From positions 1 through 64,000 of the forward strand of contig JAGRGH010000063.1 of NCBI GenBank assembly GCA_020445605.1: a stretch of 64,000 bases of DNA. Reading direction: 5' to 3'. The notes under the pieces were generated by a model. The model ran no database searches. It was not told the origin of the DNA and saw nothing but the letters and a program-made list of their open reading frames with translations. This stretch comes from Chromatiales bacterium (GTDB lineage Bacteria; Pseudomonadota; Gammaproteobacteria; JAGRGH01). The translations under genes and the position numbers were made by a program. Below, piece by piece: positions 23,945 to 33,102 of the stretch. The first letter of the stretch is position 1. Each line of letters opens with the position of its first letter.

Positions 23945-24124
23945 TTACTTGCCGCGATTGCGGATCAGACGCGCGGCGATCAGTCCGACCACGGCGGCCA
24001 GACCCAGCAGCGCGAGCGGCGAGTCGACCGGTACCGACAACGCGTCGATGACCCAACCGGGGCCGGCAACCGCATTCGCGCTGAGACCAAGGGCGGAAAT
24101 GGCAAAGGCAATTCGATGGATCAT
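23945..24124 (-). CDS. Small exported protein with C-terminal anchor, 59 residues
   Basis: The ATG at 24124 follows GGGAGGCTCC. A signal peptide (to about residue 20, AVAG) leaves a short mature protein made of a few residues, then a VPVDSPLALLGL box, a hydrophobic helix and a basic tail (RLIRNRGK). This tripartite tail resembles PEP-CTERM/IPTL-type sorting signals, but the canonical PEP motif is absent. Almost nothing lies between signal and tail, which is odd. No known function. Confidence 0.55.
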   Translation of the reverse strand: MIHRIAFAISALGLSANAVAGPGWVIDALSVPVDSPLALLGLAAVVGLIAARLIRNRGK

Positions 24125-24355
24125 GGCTGGAGCCTCCCGGTGTGCTGTCGTGTGCGTACGTGCTGCCCGTGATGGTATTGCGCGGCGGACCGATCGCGAA
24201 TCGTTGACGGACGGGGCGCAGGATCGCGCGTCGGGGCCGGCTTTGCAAGCCAGCCAGCGCGCAGCGCGGGATGGCCAAAGACCGAGCGCAGCACGCCGGC
24301 AGCACGGCGTCCGCCCCGTTGAAACCCGAGTACCACGCTCGGTATAAGGATTCGC

Positions 24356-25843
24356 ATGAACGTACCGGCCACGAGCGCGGCGGCGCGCAACGCTTCTTCG
24401 GCGGTCATCGAGGCGCTGGCCGCGGTGCTGCCGCCCGAGGATCTGCTGACCACCGCCGAACAGCTGCATCCCTACGAATGCGACGGGCTGTCCGCGTACC
24501 GGCAGACCCCGCTGGCGGTGGTGCTGCCGTCCACGGTCGAGCAGGTACAGGCGATCCTGCGCATCTGCCGCGATCACAATGTGCCAGTCGTCGCGCGTGG
24601 CGCCGGCACCGGCCTTTCCGGCGGCGCGCTGCCGCTCGCCGACGGCGTGCTGTTGAGCCTCGCGCGGTTCAATCAGGTGCTGGAGGTCGATCCGGACAAC
24701 CGCATCGCCCGCGTGCAGCCCGGTGTGCGCAATCTTGCAATCAGCCAGGCGGTCGCGGAGTTCGGTCTGTACTACGCGCCGGACCCCTCGTCGCAGATCG
24801 CCTGCACCATCGGCGGCAATGTCGCCGAAAACTCCGGCGGTGTGCACTGCCTTAAATACGGGCTCACCGTGCACAACGTGCTCGGCGTGGAGATCGTCAC
24901 CATCGATGGCGAACGCGTCTCGCTCGGCGGTGACACGCTGGATACGCCGGGCTACGACCTGCTCGCGCTGATCACCGGTTCCGAAGGCCTGCTCGGCGTG
25001 ATCGTCTCGATCACGGTGCGACTGCTGCCGATCCCGGAACGCGCGCAGGCCTTGCTCGCGGCATTCGACGAGATCGAACGCGCGGGCGCGGCGGTCGCCG
25101 ACCTGATCGGTTCGGGCGTCATCCCCGCCGGGCTTGAAATGATGGACAACCACGCCATCCGGGCGGCCGAGGACTTCGTGCACGCCGGCTATCCGGTGGA
25201 TGCCGCCGCGATCCTGATCTGCGAACTCGACGGCACGAATGCCGAGGTCAGCGAACAGATCAAGGCCGTGCGCGAACGCCTGCTGGCCAGCGGTGCGACC
25301 GAAGTGCGCACCGCCGCGACCGATACCGAGCGCGCACGATTCTGGGCCGGCCGCAAGGCCGCCTTTCCCGCCGTCGGCCGGATCTCGCCGGACTATTACT
25401 GCATGGACGGCACCATTCCGCGCCGCGAACTCGGCGGCGTGCTGCACCGGATCGCCGAGCTATCGCAGGAATTCGGGCTGCGCTGCGCGAATGTGTTTCA
25501 CGCCGGTGACGGCAATCTGCATCCGCTGATCCTCTACGACGCCAACCTGCCCGGTGAGCTCGAACGTGCGGAACGGTTCGGCGAACGCATCTGCGAACTC
25601 AGCGTCGCGGTCGGCGGCACCGTCACGGGCGAACACGGCGTGGGCGTGGAGAAACTCGGGCCGATGTGCGTGCAGTTCTCGGCCAGCGAGCTGGAGCAGC
25701 TGCATGCGCTCAAGGCCGCGTTCGATCCACACGGGCTGCTGAATCCCGGCAAGGCCGTGCCCACGCTGCATCGCTGCGCGGAGTACGGCGCGATGCATGT
25801 GCACAAGGGCGAGGTCGCGTTCCCGGACCTGCCGCGATTCTGA
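24356..25843 (+). CDS. glcD: Glycolate oxidase subunit GlcD (FAD)
   Basis: This encodes 495 residues, the normal length. The ATG follows TAAGGA. The FAD-binding PCMH domain (about 50-235) includes VARGAGTGLSGGALP and SSQIACTIGGNVAENSGG. The C-terminal oxidase domain ends with FHAGDGNLHP and GEHGVGVEK. It oxidises glycolate (or D-lactate) to the keto acid and passes electrons to GlcE/GlcF. First gene of glcDEF-pabB; its stop overlaps glcE (TGATG). Confidence 0.94.
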   Translation: MNVPATSAAARNASSAVIEALAAVLPPEDLLTTAEQLHPYECDGLSAYRQTPLAVVLPSTVEQVQAILRICRDHNVPVVARGAGTGLSGGALPLADGVLLSLARFNQVLEVDPDNRIARVQPGVRNLAISQAVAEFGLYYAPDPSSQIACTIGGNVAENSGGVHCLKYGLTVHNVLGVEIVTIDGERVSLGGDTLDTPGYDLLALITGSEGLLGVIVSITVRLLPIPERAQALLAAFDEIERAGAAVADLIGSGVIPAGLEMMDNHAIRAAEDFVHAGYPVDAAAILICELDGTNAEVSEQIKAVRERLLASGATEVRTAATDTERARFWAGRKAAFPAVGRISPDYYCMDGTIPRRELGGVLHRIAELSQEFGLRCANVFHAGDGNLHPLILYDANLPGELERAERFGERICELSVAVGGTVTGEHGVGVEKLGPMCVQFSASELEQLHALKAAFDPHGLLNPGKAVPTLHRCAEYGAMHVHKGEVAFPDLPRF

Positions 25844-26910
25844 TGGCCGCCGCTTCCGACCGCAGCGAGGAGCTCATCGCCGCCGTCGCCGCGGCGCGCG
25901 AGGCGAACACGCCCGTGTGTCTGCGCGGTGGCGGCAGCAAGGCCTTCTACGGCCACCCCTGCACCGCGAAACTAGCGATCGACACGACCGTGCATCGCGG
26001 CATCGTCAGCCACGAGCCGACCGAGCTGTTCGTGACGGTGCGCTGCGGAACACCGCTCGCCGAACTCGAACAGACGCTGGCCGACGCCGGCCAGATGCTG
26101 TCGTTCGAGCCACCGGCTTTCGGGATAAATGCGACCGTCGGCGGCATGCTCGCCAGCGGTCTTTCCGGGCCGCGCCGGCCCTGGGGTGGTGCGGTACGCG
26201 ATGCGGTGCTCGGCGCGCGCATCGTCAACGGCCGCGCCGAGGCGCTGCGTTTTGGCGGGCAAGTCATGAAGAACGTCGCGGGCTACGACCTGTCGCGGCT
26301 GATGGCCGGCGCAATGGGAACGCTGGGTCTGGTGCTGGACGTTTCGCTGAAGGTGCTGCCGCGCCCGGAGCAGGAAAAGACCCGCGTCTTCGAACTCGAC
26401 GCCGCGGGTGCCATCGCACGCATGATCGAACTACAGTCACGCGCGCTGCCACTCGGCGCGCTTGCCTGGATGGACGACCGCCTGTACGTGCGGCTATCGG
26501 GTGGCGCGACCGGCGTGAACGAAACGGCCAGACGCATTGGCGGCGACACGCTGGGCAAGGCCGATGCGTTCTGGGCCGATCTGCGCGAACACAGGCTCAG
26601 GTTTTTCACCGACGACGGGCCTCCGCTCTGGCGCCTGATCGTGCGTCCGGCCAGCGGCCCGCTGGCGCTGACCGAACCACAGATCGTCGACTGGGGCGGC
26701 GCGCAGCGCTGGGTGCGAACGAACGCGCCAGCCGATCAGATTCGTGCCATCGCGGCCGCGGCCGGCGGCCATGCCACGCGCTTTCGCGGCGGCACGGGCG
26801 AGGCCTTCACACCGCTGGAAACCGCCCTGCGCAGCCTGCACGATAACGTCAAGCAATCCCTGGACCCGTTCGGCCTGTTCAATCCGGGCCGGCTGTTTCC
26901 GGAATCCTGA
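25843..26910 (+). CDS. glcE: Glycolate oxidase subunit GlcE (FAD-binding)
   Basis: This encodes 355 residues. The ATG overlaps the glcD stop by one base, implying translational coupling. It keeps the FAD-binding region (VCLRGGGSKAFYG, then NATVGGMLASGLSGPRRP and GYDLSRLMAGAMGTLG) and lacks most of the GlcD oxidase domain. It forms the membrane-associated glycolate dehydrogenase with GlcD and GlcF. Confidence 0.93.
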   Translation: MAAASDRSEELIAAVAAAREANTPVCLRGGGSKAFYGHPCTAKLAIDTTVHRGIVSHEPTELFVTVRCGTPLAELEQTLADAGQMLSFEPPAFGINATVGGMLASGLSGPRRPWGGAVRDAVLGARIVNGRAEALRFGGQVMKNVAGYDLSRLMAGAMGTLGLVLDVSLKVLPRPEQEKTRVFELDAAGAIARMIELQSRALPLGALAWMDDRLYVRLSGGATGVNETARRIGGDTLGKADAFWADLREHRLRFFTDDGPPLWRLIVRPASGPLALTEPQIVDWGGAQRWVRTNAPADQIRAIAAAAGGHATRFRGGTGEAFTPLETALRSLHDNVKQSLDPFGLFNPGRLFPES

Positions 26911-28134
26911 ATGCAAACTCGATTGACTGCCCTGGCCGCCGCGAGCGCGCACGGCCAACTGGCCGATGCCATCCTGCGCAAGTGCGTGCATTGCGGCTTC
27001 TGCAATGCGACCTGCCCGACGTATCAGCTGCGCGGCGATGAACTCGACGGTCCACGCGGCCGCATCTACCAGATCAAGCAATGCCTGGAAGGGCTTGAAC
27101 CGACGCGCGAAACACAGCGTCACCTGGACCGCTGCCTGACTTGTCTGAACTGCGAGACGACCTGTCCGTCCGGCGTGGATTACGGGCGGCTGGTCGACAT
27201 CGGCCGCGAGTGGGTCGACGCGCGCGTGACCAGACCCTGGCGTGAGCGTGCGCTGCGTCGTGCGCTGCGCCTGGTGCTGCCAAAACGTGGGCTGTTTGCA
27301 CTCCTGCTCGGTGCCGGACGGCTCGTGCGTCCGCTGCTGCCGGCGCTGCTCAAACAGCAGATGCCGCGTGCACGGCCTGATCGCGGGCCAACGCCGACGG
27401 CGAAGCGCGAGCGGCGCATCCTGCTGCCGGACGGCTGTGTGCAGAACACGCTTGCGCCCACGACCCAGGGCGCCGCGCGGCGCGTGTTCGACTATCTCGG
27501 CATCGAGGTCATCCGCGTCGACGAAGACGGCTGCTGCGGCGCGATCGACCAGCACCTCGGCGCCGCCGAGTCCGCGCGCGCGGCGATGCGCCGGAACATC
27601 GATGCCTGGTGGCCGCATGTCGAGAACGGCATCGAGGCCATCGTCATCACGGCATCCGGCTGCGGCGTCGTGGTCAAGGACTACGCGCAGTATCTGCGCG
27701 ACGATCCGGACTATGCCGGCAAGGCCGCGCGCGTATCCGCGCTCGCACGCGATCCGGTTGAACTCATACAGCCTGCCGACGTTCCGAAGCTTGGCATCGA
27801 GGCCTGGCCGCGGCGCATCGCGTTTCACGCACCCTGCACGCTCCAGCATGGCCAGCGGCTCGGCGGGCGCACGGAGACCCTGCTCGAAGCCGCGGGCTTC
27901 GAGCTCACGCGCGTGGCCGATTCACATCTGTGCTGCGGATCGGCCGGCACCTATTCGATCCTGCAACGCGACTGGTCGCAACGCCTGCGCTCGAACAAGC
28001 TGAAGAACCTTCGTGCCGGCGCGCCGGCGCTGATCGCAACGGCGAACATCGGCTGTCAGCTGCATCTTGCCGAAGCCGACGGCGTGCCGGTCGTGCACTG
28101 GCTCGAACTGCTGGACCCGTCCGCGAAACGTTGA
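26911..28134 (+). CDS. glcF: Glycolate oxidase iron-sulfur subunit GlcF
   Basis: This encodes 407 residues, starting immediately after the glcE stop. Two ferredoxin-type motifs, CVHCGFCNATCP (about 25-36) and CLTCLNCETTCP (about 76-87), bind 4Fe-4S clusters. Two CCG domains follow (DEDGCCGAI and LCCGSAGTYS). It moves electrons from the flavin subunits to the quinone pool. Its TGA overlaps the TTG start of pabB. Confidence 0.94.
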   Translation: MQTRLTALAAASAHGQLADAILRKCVHCGFCNATCPTYQLRGDELDGPRGRIYQIKQCLEGLEPTRETQRHLDRCLTCLNCETTCPSGVDYGRLVDIGREWVDARVTRPWRERALRRALRLVLPKRGLFALLLGAGRLVRPLLPALLKQQMPRARPDRGPTPTAKRERRILLPDGCVQNTLAPTTQGAARRVFDYLGIEVIRVDEDGCCGAIDQHLGAAESARAAMRRNIDAWWPHVENGIEAIVITASGCGVVVKDYAQYLRDDPDYAGKAARVSALARDPVELIQPADVPKLGIEAWPRRIAFHAPCTLQHGQRLGGRTETLLEAAGFELTRVADSHLCCGSAGTYSILQRDWSQRLRSNKLKNLRAGAPALIATANIGCQLHLAEADGVPVVHWLELLDPSAKR

Positions 28135-29501
28135 CCACCGTATCTCGCGAACTGCCGTACCGCAGCGCCGCGGCACTGTTCGATCCGCTCGCCGGCGACC
28201 CCTGGGCGATGCTGCTCGACAGCGCGGGTGCGTCGCGCGAGGTCGGGCGCTGGGACATTCTGGTCTGCGACCCGGTCGAAACGCTGGTCTTTGACGGAAC
28301 CCGCACGGAGACTCGCAACGCCGCCGGCAGCACTCACGACAGCCGGCCGTTTCTGAGTGTTCTGCGCGAACGCCTGCGCGCAATGGCACCGACCCGCCCG
28401 TCGTCGTTGCCGTTCACCGGGGGCGCGGTCGGTTATCTCGGCTATGACCTCGCCCGGCAGATCGAACGCCTGCCGTCGATCGCACCCGCGGACGATCGCA
28501 TGCCGGTGTGCGCGATCGGATTGTATGACTCCGCAGTGCTGGTCGATCACGCGACGCAACGCTGTGAACTCGTCGGCTCCCCCGCCAACGCAACGCGGCG
28601 CGCGCGCATCGAGTCGCTGTCCGAGCGACTGGCCGCCGGTCCCCCATCCGCACCCGCCGGCAGGGCGTTCGAATGTCGCGACGGCCTGCACGCCGACCGC
28701 ACAACGGCCGAATATCACCGGGCAATCGAACGCATCCTTGCGTACATCCGCGACGGCGACTGCTATCAGGTCAACTACGCGCAACGCCTGCGCGCGCGTG
28801 TCGCGGGTGATCCGTGGCTCGCGTACTGCCTGCTGAGGGAGCTTTCCGAAGCGCCGTTTTCCGCGTACCTGAACCTCCCGCACGGACAGGTACTGTCAAG
28901 CTCACCGGAACGCTTTCTGCGTTTGAGCGGCGGCGTCGTGCGCACCGAACCCATCAAGGGTACGCGCCCGCGCGACGACGACCCGGACCAGGACGCCGCC
29001 TGGGCCGCCGCGCTGGCGCAGAGCGCGAAGGACCGCGCCGAAAACCTGATGATCGTCGATCTGCTGCGCAATGATCTGGGCCGGGTCTGCCGCACCGGCA
29101 GTATCGAGGTGCCGCAGCTGTGGGCGGTACGCAGTTTCGCGAACGTGCACCATCTGGTCAGCACGATCACCGGCGTGTTGCGTGAGGAGGTCGACGCGGT
29201 CGGTGTGCTGGAGGCCACCTTCCCCGGCGGCTCCATCACCGGCGCGCCAAAGGTGCGCGCCATGCAGATCATCGATGAGCTGGAAGTCGCGCGCCGTGGC
29301 GTGTACTGCGGCGCGATCGGTTACATCGGGCTGGACGGACGCATGGACTTCAACATCGCGATCCGCACCATGACGCTGGCGGCCGGGGAACTGCGTTTCT
29401 GGGCCGGCGGCGGCATCGTGGCCGATTCCAGTCCGGATGCTGAATTTGCCGAAACCATTGCGAAGGCCGCGACCATGCGCCGCGTGCTCAGCTGCGGGTA
29501 G
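28131..29501 (+). CDS. pabB: Aminodeoxychorismate synthase component I PabB
   Basis: This encodes 456 residues. A TTG at 28131, overlapping the glcF stop as TTGA, gives the family N-terminus (RELPYRSAAALFDPL); no better start is seen. The chorismate-binding domain fills about 190-456: GDCYQVNYAQRL, SSSPERFL, IKGTRPR, AENLMIVDLLRNDLGRV, FPGGSITGAPK and a final DxEFAET. With a PabA glutaminase it makes 4-amino-4-deoxychorismate for folate. Its coupling to glcDEF is probably only positional. Confidence 0.93.
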   Translation: MTTVSRELPYRSAAALFDPLAGDPWAMLLDSAGASREVGRWDILVCDPVETLVFDGTRTETRNAAGSTHDSRPFLSVLRERLRAMAPTRPSSLPFTGGAVGYLGYDLARQIERLPSIAPADDRMPVCAIGLYDSAVLVDHATQRCELVGSPANATRRARIESLSERLAAGPPSAPAGRAFECRDGLHADRTTAEYHRAIERILAYIRDGDCYQVNYAQRLRARVAGDPWLAYCLLRELSEAPFSAYLNLPHGQVLSSSPERFLRLSGGVVRTEPIKGTRPRDDDPDQDAAWAAALAQSAKDRAENLMIVDLLRNDLGRVCRTGSIEVPQLWAVRSFANVHHLVSTITGVLREEVDAVGVLEATFPGGSITGAPKVRAMQIIDELEVARRGVYCGAIGYIGLDGRMDFNIAIRTMTLAAGELRFWAGGGIVADSSPDAEFAETIAKAATMRRVLSCG

Positions 29502-29519
29502 CTTCCCCCCGCCGGTCGT

Positions 29520-29828
29520 TCAGAGGCTGTCCGGCGGTCCGCAGCGCTCGATGAAGCCACGCTCGCCACTGACACCCGGAACGTCCGGGTGCCGGCGCAG
29601 CTGTCGCATCACGCGCAAATACAGCGCATCGGGCGTATTGCCGGAAAACACGATGCTGACCTTTCCGCCCGGCTGCACGAAATAGGTCACCAGCCGGTCG
29701 GCGTCGTTCTCGAACAGGACTGCGGCGACCGCCGCATCGGCGCGGTCTTCCACCTCGCCGGCCGTTGCGAATCGCATGGGCACCAGCAGCAACATCGCTG
29801 CAAGCACACCGGCCGTGATCGCCTGCAT
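29520..29828 (-). CDS. Small secreted protein, paralogue A
   Basis: This encodes 102 residues from ATG 29828, which begins a clear signal peptide (MQAITAGVLAAMLLLVPM to ATAGE). The mature part is about 60% similar by eye to the protein encoded at 30562-30867: both share RAxAAVxAxLFxNDAD, a beta-like IxFSGN segment and a closing RCG. A single cysteine near the C-terminus is conserved in the pair. The family and function are unknown. It is transcribed toward pabB. Confidence 0.65.
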   Translation of the reverse strand: MQAITAGVLAAMLLLVPMRFATAGEVEDRADAAVAAVLFENDADRLVTYFVQPGGKVSIVFSGNTPDALYLRVMRQLRRHPDVPGVSGERGFIERCGPPDSL

Positions 29829-29948
29829 GTCTGAACCCACCGTTGAGTCTGGCAAGTTCGCATAATCTACCGCCATTGGTCGCCATGCGCGCAGCACACG
29901 CCGCGCCGCTGGCGGATCAGACCCGAAGCAGAGACCTCAGAGTGGATA

Positions 29949-30533
29949 TTACGGTGAATACGACCCGGCGATCTCGCGCGCAATCCTGCGTGCCTTTTTG
30001 AGGCCCCCATCGGCGTCAAAGATCCACACGGCCACGCGTATCCCGTTGCCGGCCTCATATGCGTACATGCGCGCCGGCTTGTCGTAGGTGCCGAGCCAGC
30101 CGACGAGGTGGACCTGCAATTCCTGCCGCAACTCCTCGCCGTCCACGACGGATTCGCGCTCGATCGGAAAGTTCTCGCGCTGGCCGCCGAACCAGCCCGG
30201 TTTCAGGTCCGCGTACCTCCAGCTGGTGGTCAGTGCGGCGCCGGACTGGCGCATGAACGCATGTAGATCGCCGTGCTGCGTGGAGCGACTCACGGCCACC
30301 ATGCCGTCACACTCCCAACTGCCCGCCATGGTCGAGCGGTATTTTCGGTAAGCGATCAGGCTGGAGATGTGGTCCTGGTGATTGAACTCCCCGGCCAGCA
30401 CCGGCTTGTATGCGGACGGCAGACGAACCGTGCCGCCACCGGGGATCTCGATGGCGGGCGAATCGGCGACGCTCACGGACACGAATGCCGCGAGCAACCC
30501 GCTCAGCGCATTCCGGATCAGGCCGCGGCCCAC
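29949..30533 (-). CDS. Hypothetical exported protein, 194 residues
   Basis: A signal peptide ends near residue 23 (VSVAD). The mature chain begins AIEIPGGGTVRLPSAYKPV and contains a GSWECDGMVAVSR stretch, otherwise mixed alpha/beta with no repeats. I do not recognise the family. It lies between the two paralogous small secreted proteins, all three on the same strand, so the three may form one expression unit. Confidence 0.65.
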   Translation of the reverse strand: MGRGLIRNALSGLLAAFVSVSVADSPAIEIPGGGTVRLPSAYKPVLAGEFNHQDHISSLIAYRKYRSTMAGSWECDGMVAVSRSTQHGDLHAFMRQSGAALTTSWRYADLKPGWFGGQRENFPIERESVVDGEELRQELQVHLVGWLGTYDKPARMYAYEAGNGIRVAVWIFDADGGLKKARRIAREIAGSYSP

Positions 30534-30561
30534 CTGCTTTCAGTCCGGGCGAATCGACCGA

Positions 30562-30867
30562 TCAGAATTGATTGACGCCGCAGCGCAGTGCCTGCCCGCG
30601 ACTGCCAAGAACGCCGGAGATGTCCGCGCTTTCGCGCAATTGTTTCATGATGTGGTTGTAACGATCTTCCGGCATGTTGCCAGAGAAGGTGATGTCGACA
30701 TGCCCGCCACGCGTCACCTTGAAGCTCGCCAGCGTATCGGCATCGTTGTCGAACAGGATGGCCGAGACTGCGGCCTCGGCCCTTGTATCCGCCTCGTTGG
30801 CAAACACGCTCGTCCAGCCCGAAGCAAGGCAAACCAGGCACAGAAACTCCGCAAGCAGCCTACGCAT
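30562..30867 (-). CDS. Small secreted protein, paralogue B
   Basis: This encodes 101 residues starting at ATG 30867, at the head of a signal peptide (MRRLLAEFLCLVCLASGW to VFANE). The mature domain matches paralogue A along its whole length, including LFDNDADTLASF, ITFSGNMPEDRYNHIMKQLRE and the terminal cysteine. Gene duplication on either side of the 194-residue gene is the simplest explanation. Function unknown. Confidence 0.65.
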   Translation of the reverse strand: MRRLLAEFLCLVCLASGWTSVFANEADTRAEAAVSAILFDNDADTLASFKVTRGGHVDITFSGNMPEDRYNHIMKQLRESADISGVLGSRGQALRCGVNQF

Positions 30868-30968
30868 ACAGCTTGAATCCGCAGGAAAAGGGGCGACGAG
30901 CATAGCTCAGCCGAGCGAAAAGAACACGATCCTTTGGCGACGTCGATAAGAATGCAATCGAGCCCGAG

Positions 30969-31000
30969 CAGGGTGCGCACCGCGCACCGGATGCGCCCTG
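30969..31000. repeat. GGTGCGCACC-type palindromic unit
   Basis: CAGGGTGCGCACCGCGCACC followed by GGATGCGCCCTG makes an interrupted palindrome. It is related to the two units inside the glycosyltransferase gene at 18910-18965. It lies in the gap of about 180 bp between the FtsX-like permease and paralogue B. Confidence 0.6.
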
Positions 31001-31051
31001 TTTTCGCCCTTATCGGTGCGCCGTGCGCCCTCGGAACCACCAAACATGTCA

Positions 31052-32260
31052 CTAGACTTCCCGCAGACCATCTGCGGGTTCTATGCGCGCGGCGCGCAGC
31101 CCCGCGAGCGCGGCCGAGATGATGGCCGCCCCCAGCGTGAGTGCCAGCGCGATGCCAAAGTGTTCCGGCAACAGGCGCGCGACCTTCTGTCCCGCATCGA
31201 GTTGTGTCGAAAGAACGGTGTTGATCGCACCGGCCGCGCCGAAATAGATCGCGCAGGCCAGTGCCCAGCCGAGGAAGCCCGTCAGCAGCGACTGAAACAC
31301 CGGAAACCAGATGATGTCGCCGGTGCGAAAGCCGACCAGTCGCAGGATGGACAGCTCGCGACGCTTGCGATCGACATTCGCCCACAGGCTCGCACCGAGC
31401 GACAGCGAAAAACCGACCAGACCAATGATCGCAATGGCCCAGTACACGCCCGTGAGATTGCGATCCATGCGTTGCACCAGTGCGATGTCCTCGGCCCGGT
31501 TGCGCACCTCGATGCCGAGTTTCTGGAACTCGGCGCTCAGGTTCGCCACATCGTAGATCGAGCGCGTATACAGGCGAAACCCCGGGTAGTTGCGTTCCTC
31601 CGGCGTCTGCGCGCGTGCACCTTCCCATTGCAGCGCCGGCACCGCACGGCCGTCACGGTAGTCTTCCAGGGCTTCGATCAGGGGCAGCGCAACGAACACG
31701 CCATCGCGTGCGAACGCACCCGCCGGCGCAAGTGCCGCGACCTTGAGCGACAGATGCACGCGTTCCTTGCGGCCCTGGAACTCCCGCGCCAGGCTGGCAC
31801 TGATGCGATCGCCCTCGCCCACGCCGAGCTTTTCCGCCGCGGCGCGCGACAGCACGACACGATCGTAGGAATCCGGTGGCGGTGCATCGGGCACCAGCAC
31901 CGGATCACCCGGCCCGGACGGCAGGACTTCGGCGGTGACGATGCGCGTGGACGCGCTGCTCGAAAGTTCCACGATCGCGGCGATCGATCGCGTGCGCGGC
32001 ACGATGAATGCGATGTCCTCACGACCGGCGAGATTCTCGATCCAGCCTGGCTGATAACGGCCGGAGGCGATCGGTACGATCTCGCGGTTGCGCGGGTCAT
32101 CGATCAGGTTTTGCAGCATGCCGCCGACGATGCCGAACTTCAGCCCGAACAGCACCATCATCGGCCCGAGCACGGCCGCCAGCGCGAGCACGAAGCAGCC
32201 GGAGATCTGCCACTCGTGGCGATAGTCGCGCGCCGCGAGCCTTGCGGTGCGACCGATCAT
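31052..32260 (-). CDS. FtsX-like ABC transporter permease
   Basis: This encodes 402 residues. One N-terminal helix (about 20-43) precedes a large periplasmic domain (about 45-270), and three helices follow (about 280-395), the MacB/FtsX layout. The GFSLSLGASLWANVDRKRRELSILRLVGFRTGDI segment is the cytoplasmic coupling region of this family. The ATG overlaps the stop of the ATPase gene (4 bp). It works with that ATPase, most likely as a mechanotransmission machine driving a periplasmic partner. Confidence 0.85.
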   Translation of the reverse strand: MIGRTARLAARDYRHEWQISGCFVLALAAVLGPMMVLFGLKFGIVGGMLQNLIDDPRNREIVPIASGRYQPGWIENLAGREDIAFIVPRTRSIAAIVELSSSASTRIVTAEVLPSGPGDPVLVPDAPPPDSYDRVVLSRAAAEKLGVGEGDRISASLAREFQGRKERVHLSLKVAALAPAGAFARDGVFVALPLIEALEDYRDGRAVPALQWEGARAQTPEERNYPGFRLYTRSIYDVANLSAEFQKLGIEVRNRAEDIALVQRMDRNLTGVYWAIAIIGLVGFSLSLGASLWANVDRKRRELSILRLVGFRTGDIIWFPVFQSLLTGFLGWALACAIYFGAAGAINTVLSTQLDAGQKVARLLPEHFGIALALTLGAAIISAALAGLRAARIEPADGLREV

Positions 32261-33078
32261 TCACTCACCGTGGTTTCGGTGGTCAGACCATCGTCGGTGC
32301 GACAGGTGCGGTGCTTGAGCCGGCGCAGGCCGAGCTTTTTCACGTGCCGCCAGGCGTGGCTCGCGACGATGACGGTGATGTTCATCTCCTCGACGAGACC
32401 GATGAACAGCGCCATGATCTTCTCGGCGGCGATCGGATCGAGCGACGCCGTCGGCTCGTCGGCGATGACAATTGACGGGCGGTGCGCGAGCGCGCGGCCG
32501 ATCGCAACACGCTGGCGTTCACCGGTCGAGAGCTGGTCGGGCATCTTGTCCAGATGTCTGGCGATGCCGAGTTCACGGCCGAGGATGTCGACCGTGTCGT
32601 CATCGGGCAGACCGAGCACACGCCGCGAAAGACCGATGTTTTCACGCACGCTGAGGTAGGGCAGCAGCCCGCCGGTCTGCATGACGTAGCCCATGTGCCG
32701 GCTGCGCAGATCACCAAGCCGGTTCAGGCGCCGGCGCTGCCAGTGTTCACGAACATCCAGCGCTTCCGTGGCATTGACCGGACGAAAACGAAACGCGCCG
32801 ATCTCGCTCGGTTGCAGGATGAACGCCAGCATGTCGAGCAGCGTGGTCTTGCCGCAACCGCTCTGGCCGATCAGTGCGATCTTCTCGCCGAGCGCGATCT
32901 GCAGGCTGGGCACGCGCAGGCGAAACGCACCACCCTCGGACTCGCGGGTGCGCACGACATCGCGCAGGTGGTAGATCAGCGTGCGCCCGCGCCACGAGGC
33001 CGGAGCCGGAGCCGGAGCCGGAGATTGCACGTCGCCCACAGATGATTGCTGGCTGGCAGGGTGTCGAAATTCGCTCAC
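32257..33078 (-). CDS. ABC transporter ATP-binding protein (LolD/MacB-like)
   Basis: This encodes 273 residues. After a Pro/Ala-rich tail of 30 residues comes the ATPase domain: Walker A GQSGCGKTTLLDML (about 74-87), Q-loop in YVMQTGGLLPYL, signature LSTGERQRVAIGRAL, Walker B SIVIADEPTASLD, and the H-loop SHAW. The signature has LSTGE instead of LSGGQ. It is the third gene of a four-gene overlapping set with the TPR and VWA proteins. Confidence 0.87.
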   Translation of the reverse strand: MSEFRHPASQQSSVGDVQSPAPAPAPASWRGRTLIYHLRDVVRTRESEGGAFRLRVPSLQIALGEKIALIGQSGCGKTTLLDMLAFILQPSEIGAFRFRPVNATEALDVREHWQRRRLNRLGDLRSRHMGYVMQTGGLLPYLSVRENIGLSRRVLGLPDDDTVDILGRELGIARHLDKMPDQLSTGERQRVAIGRALAHRPSIVIADEPTASLDPIAAEKIMALFIGLVEEMNITVIVASHAWRHVKKLGLRRLKHRTCRTDDGLTTETTVSE

Positions 33079-33102
33079 GCGTGGGCGAAGTTCAGGAGCC
33101 TG

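Noticed and set aside
23861-24347. 161-codon open frame on + after the short MITE copy
   Set aside because: It crosses the repeat end and the small exported gene on the other strand; composition is Arg-rich and without features.
26494-27849. 451-codon open frame antisense to glcE/glcF
   Set aside because: It is a shadow of two enzymes with clear cofactor motifs.
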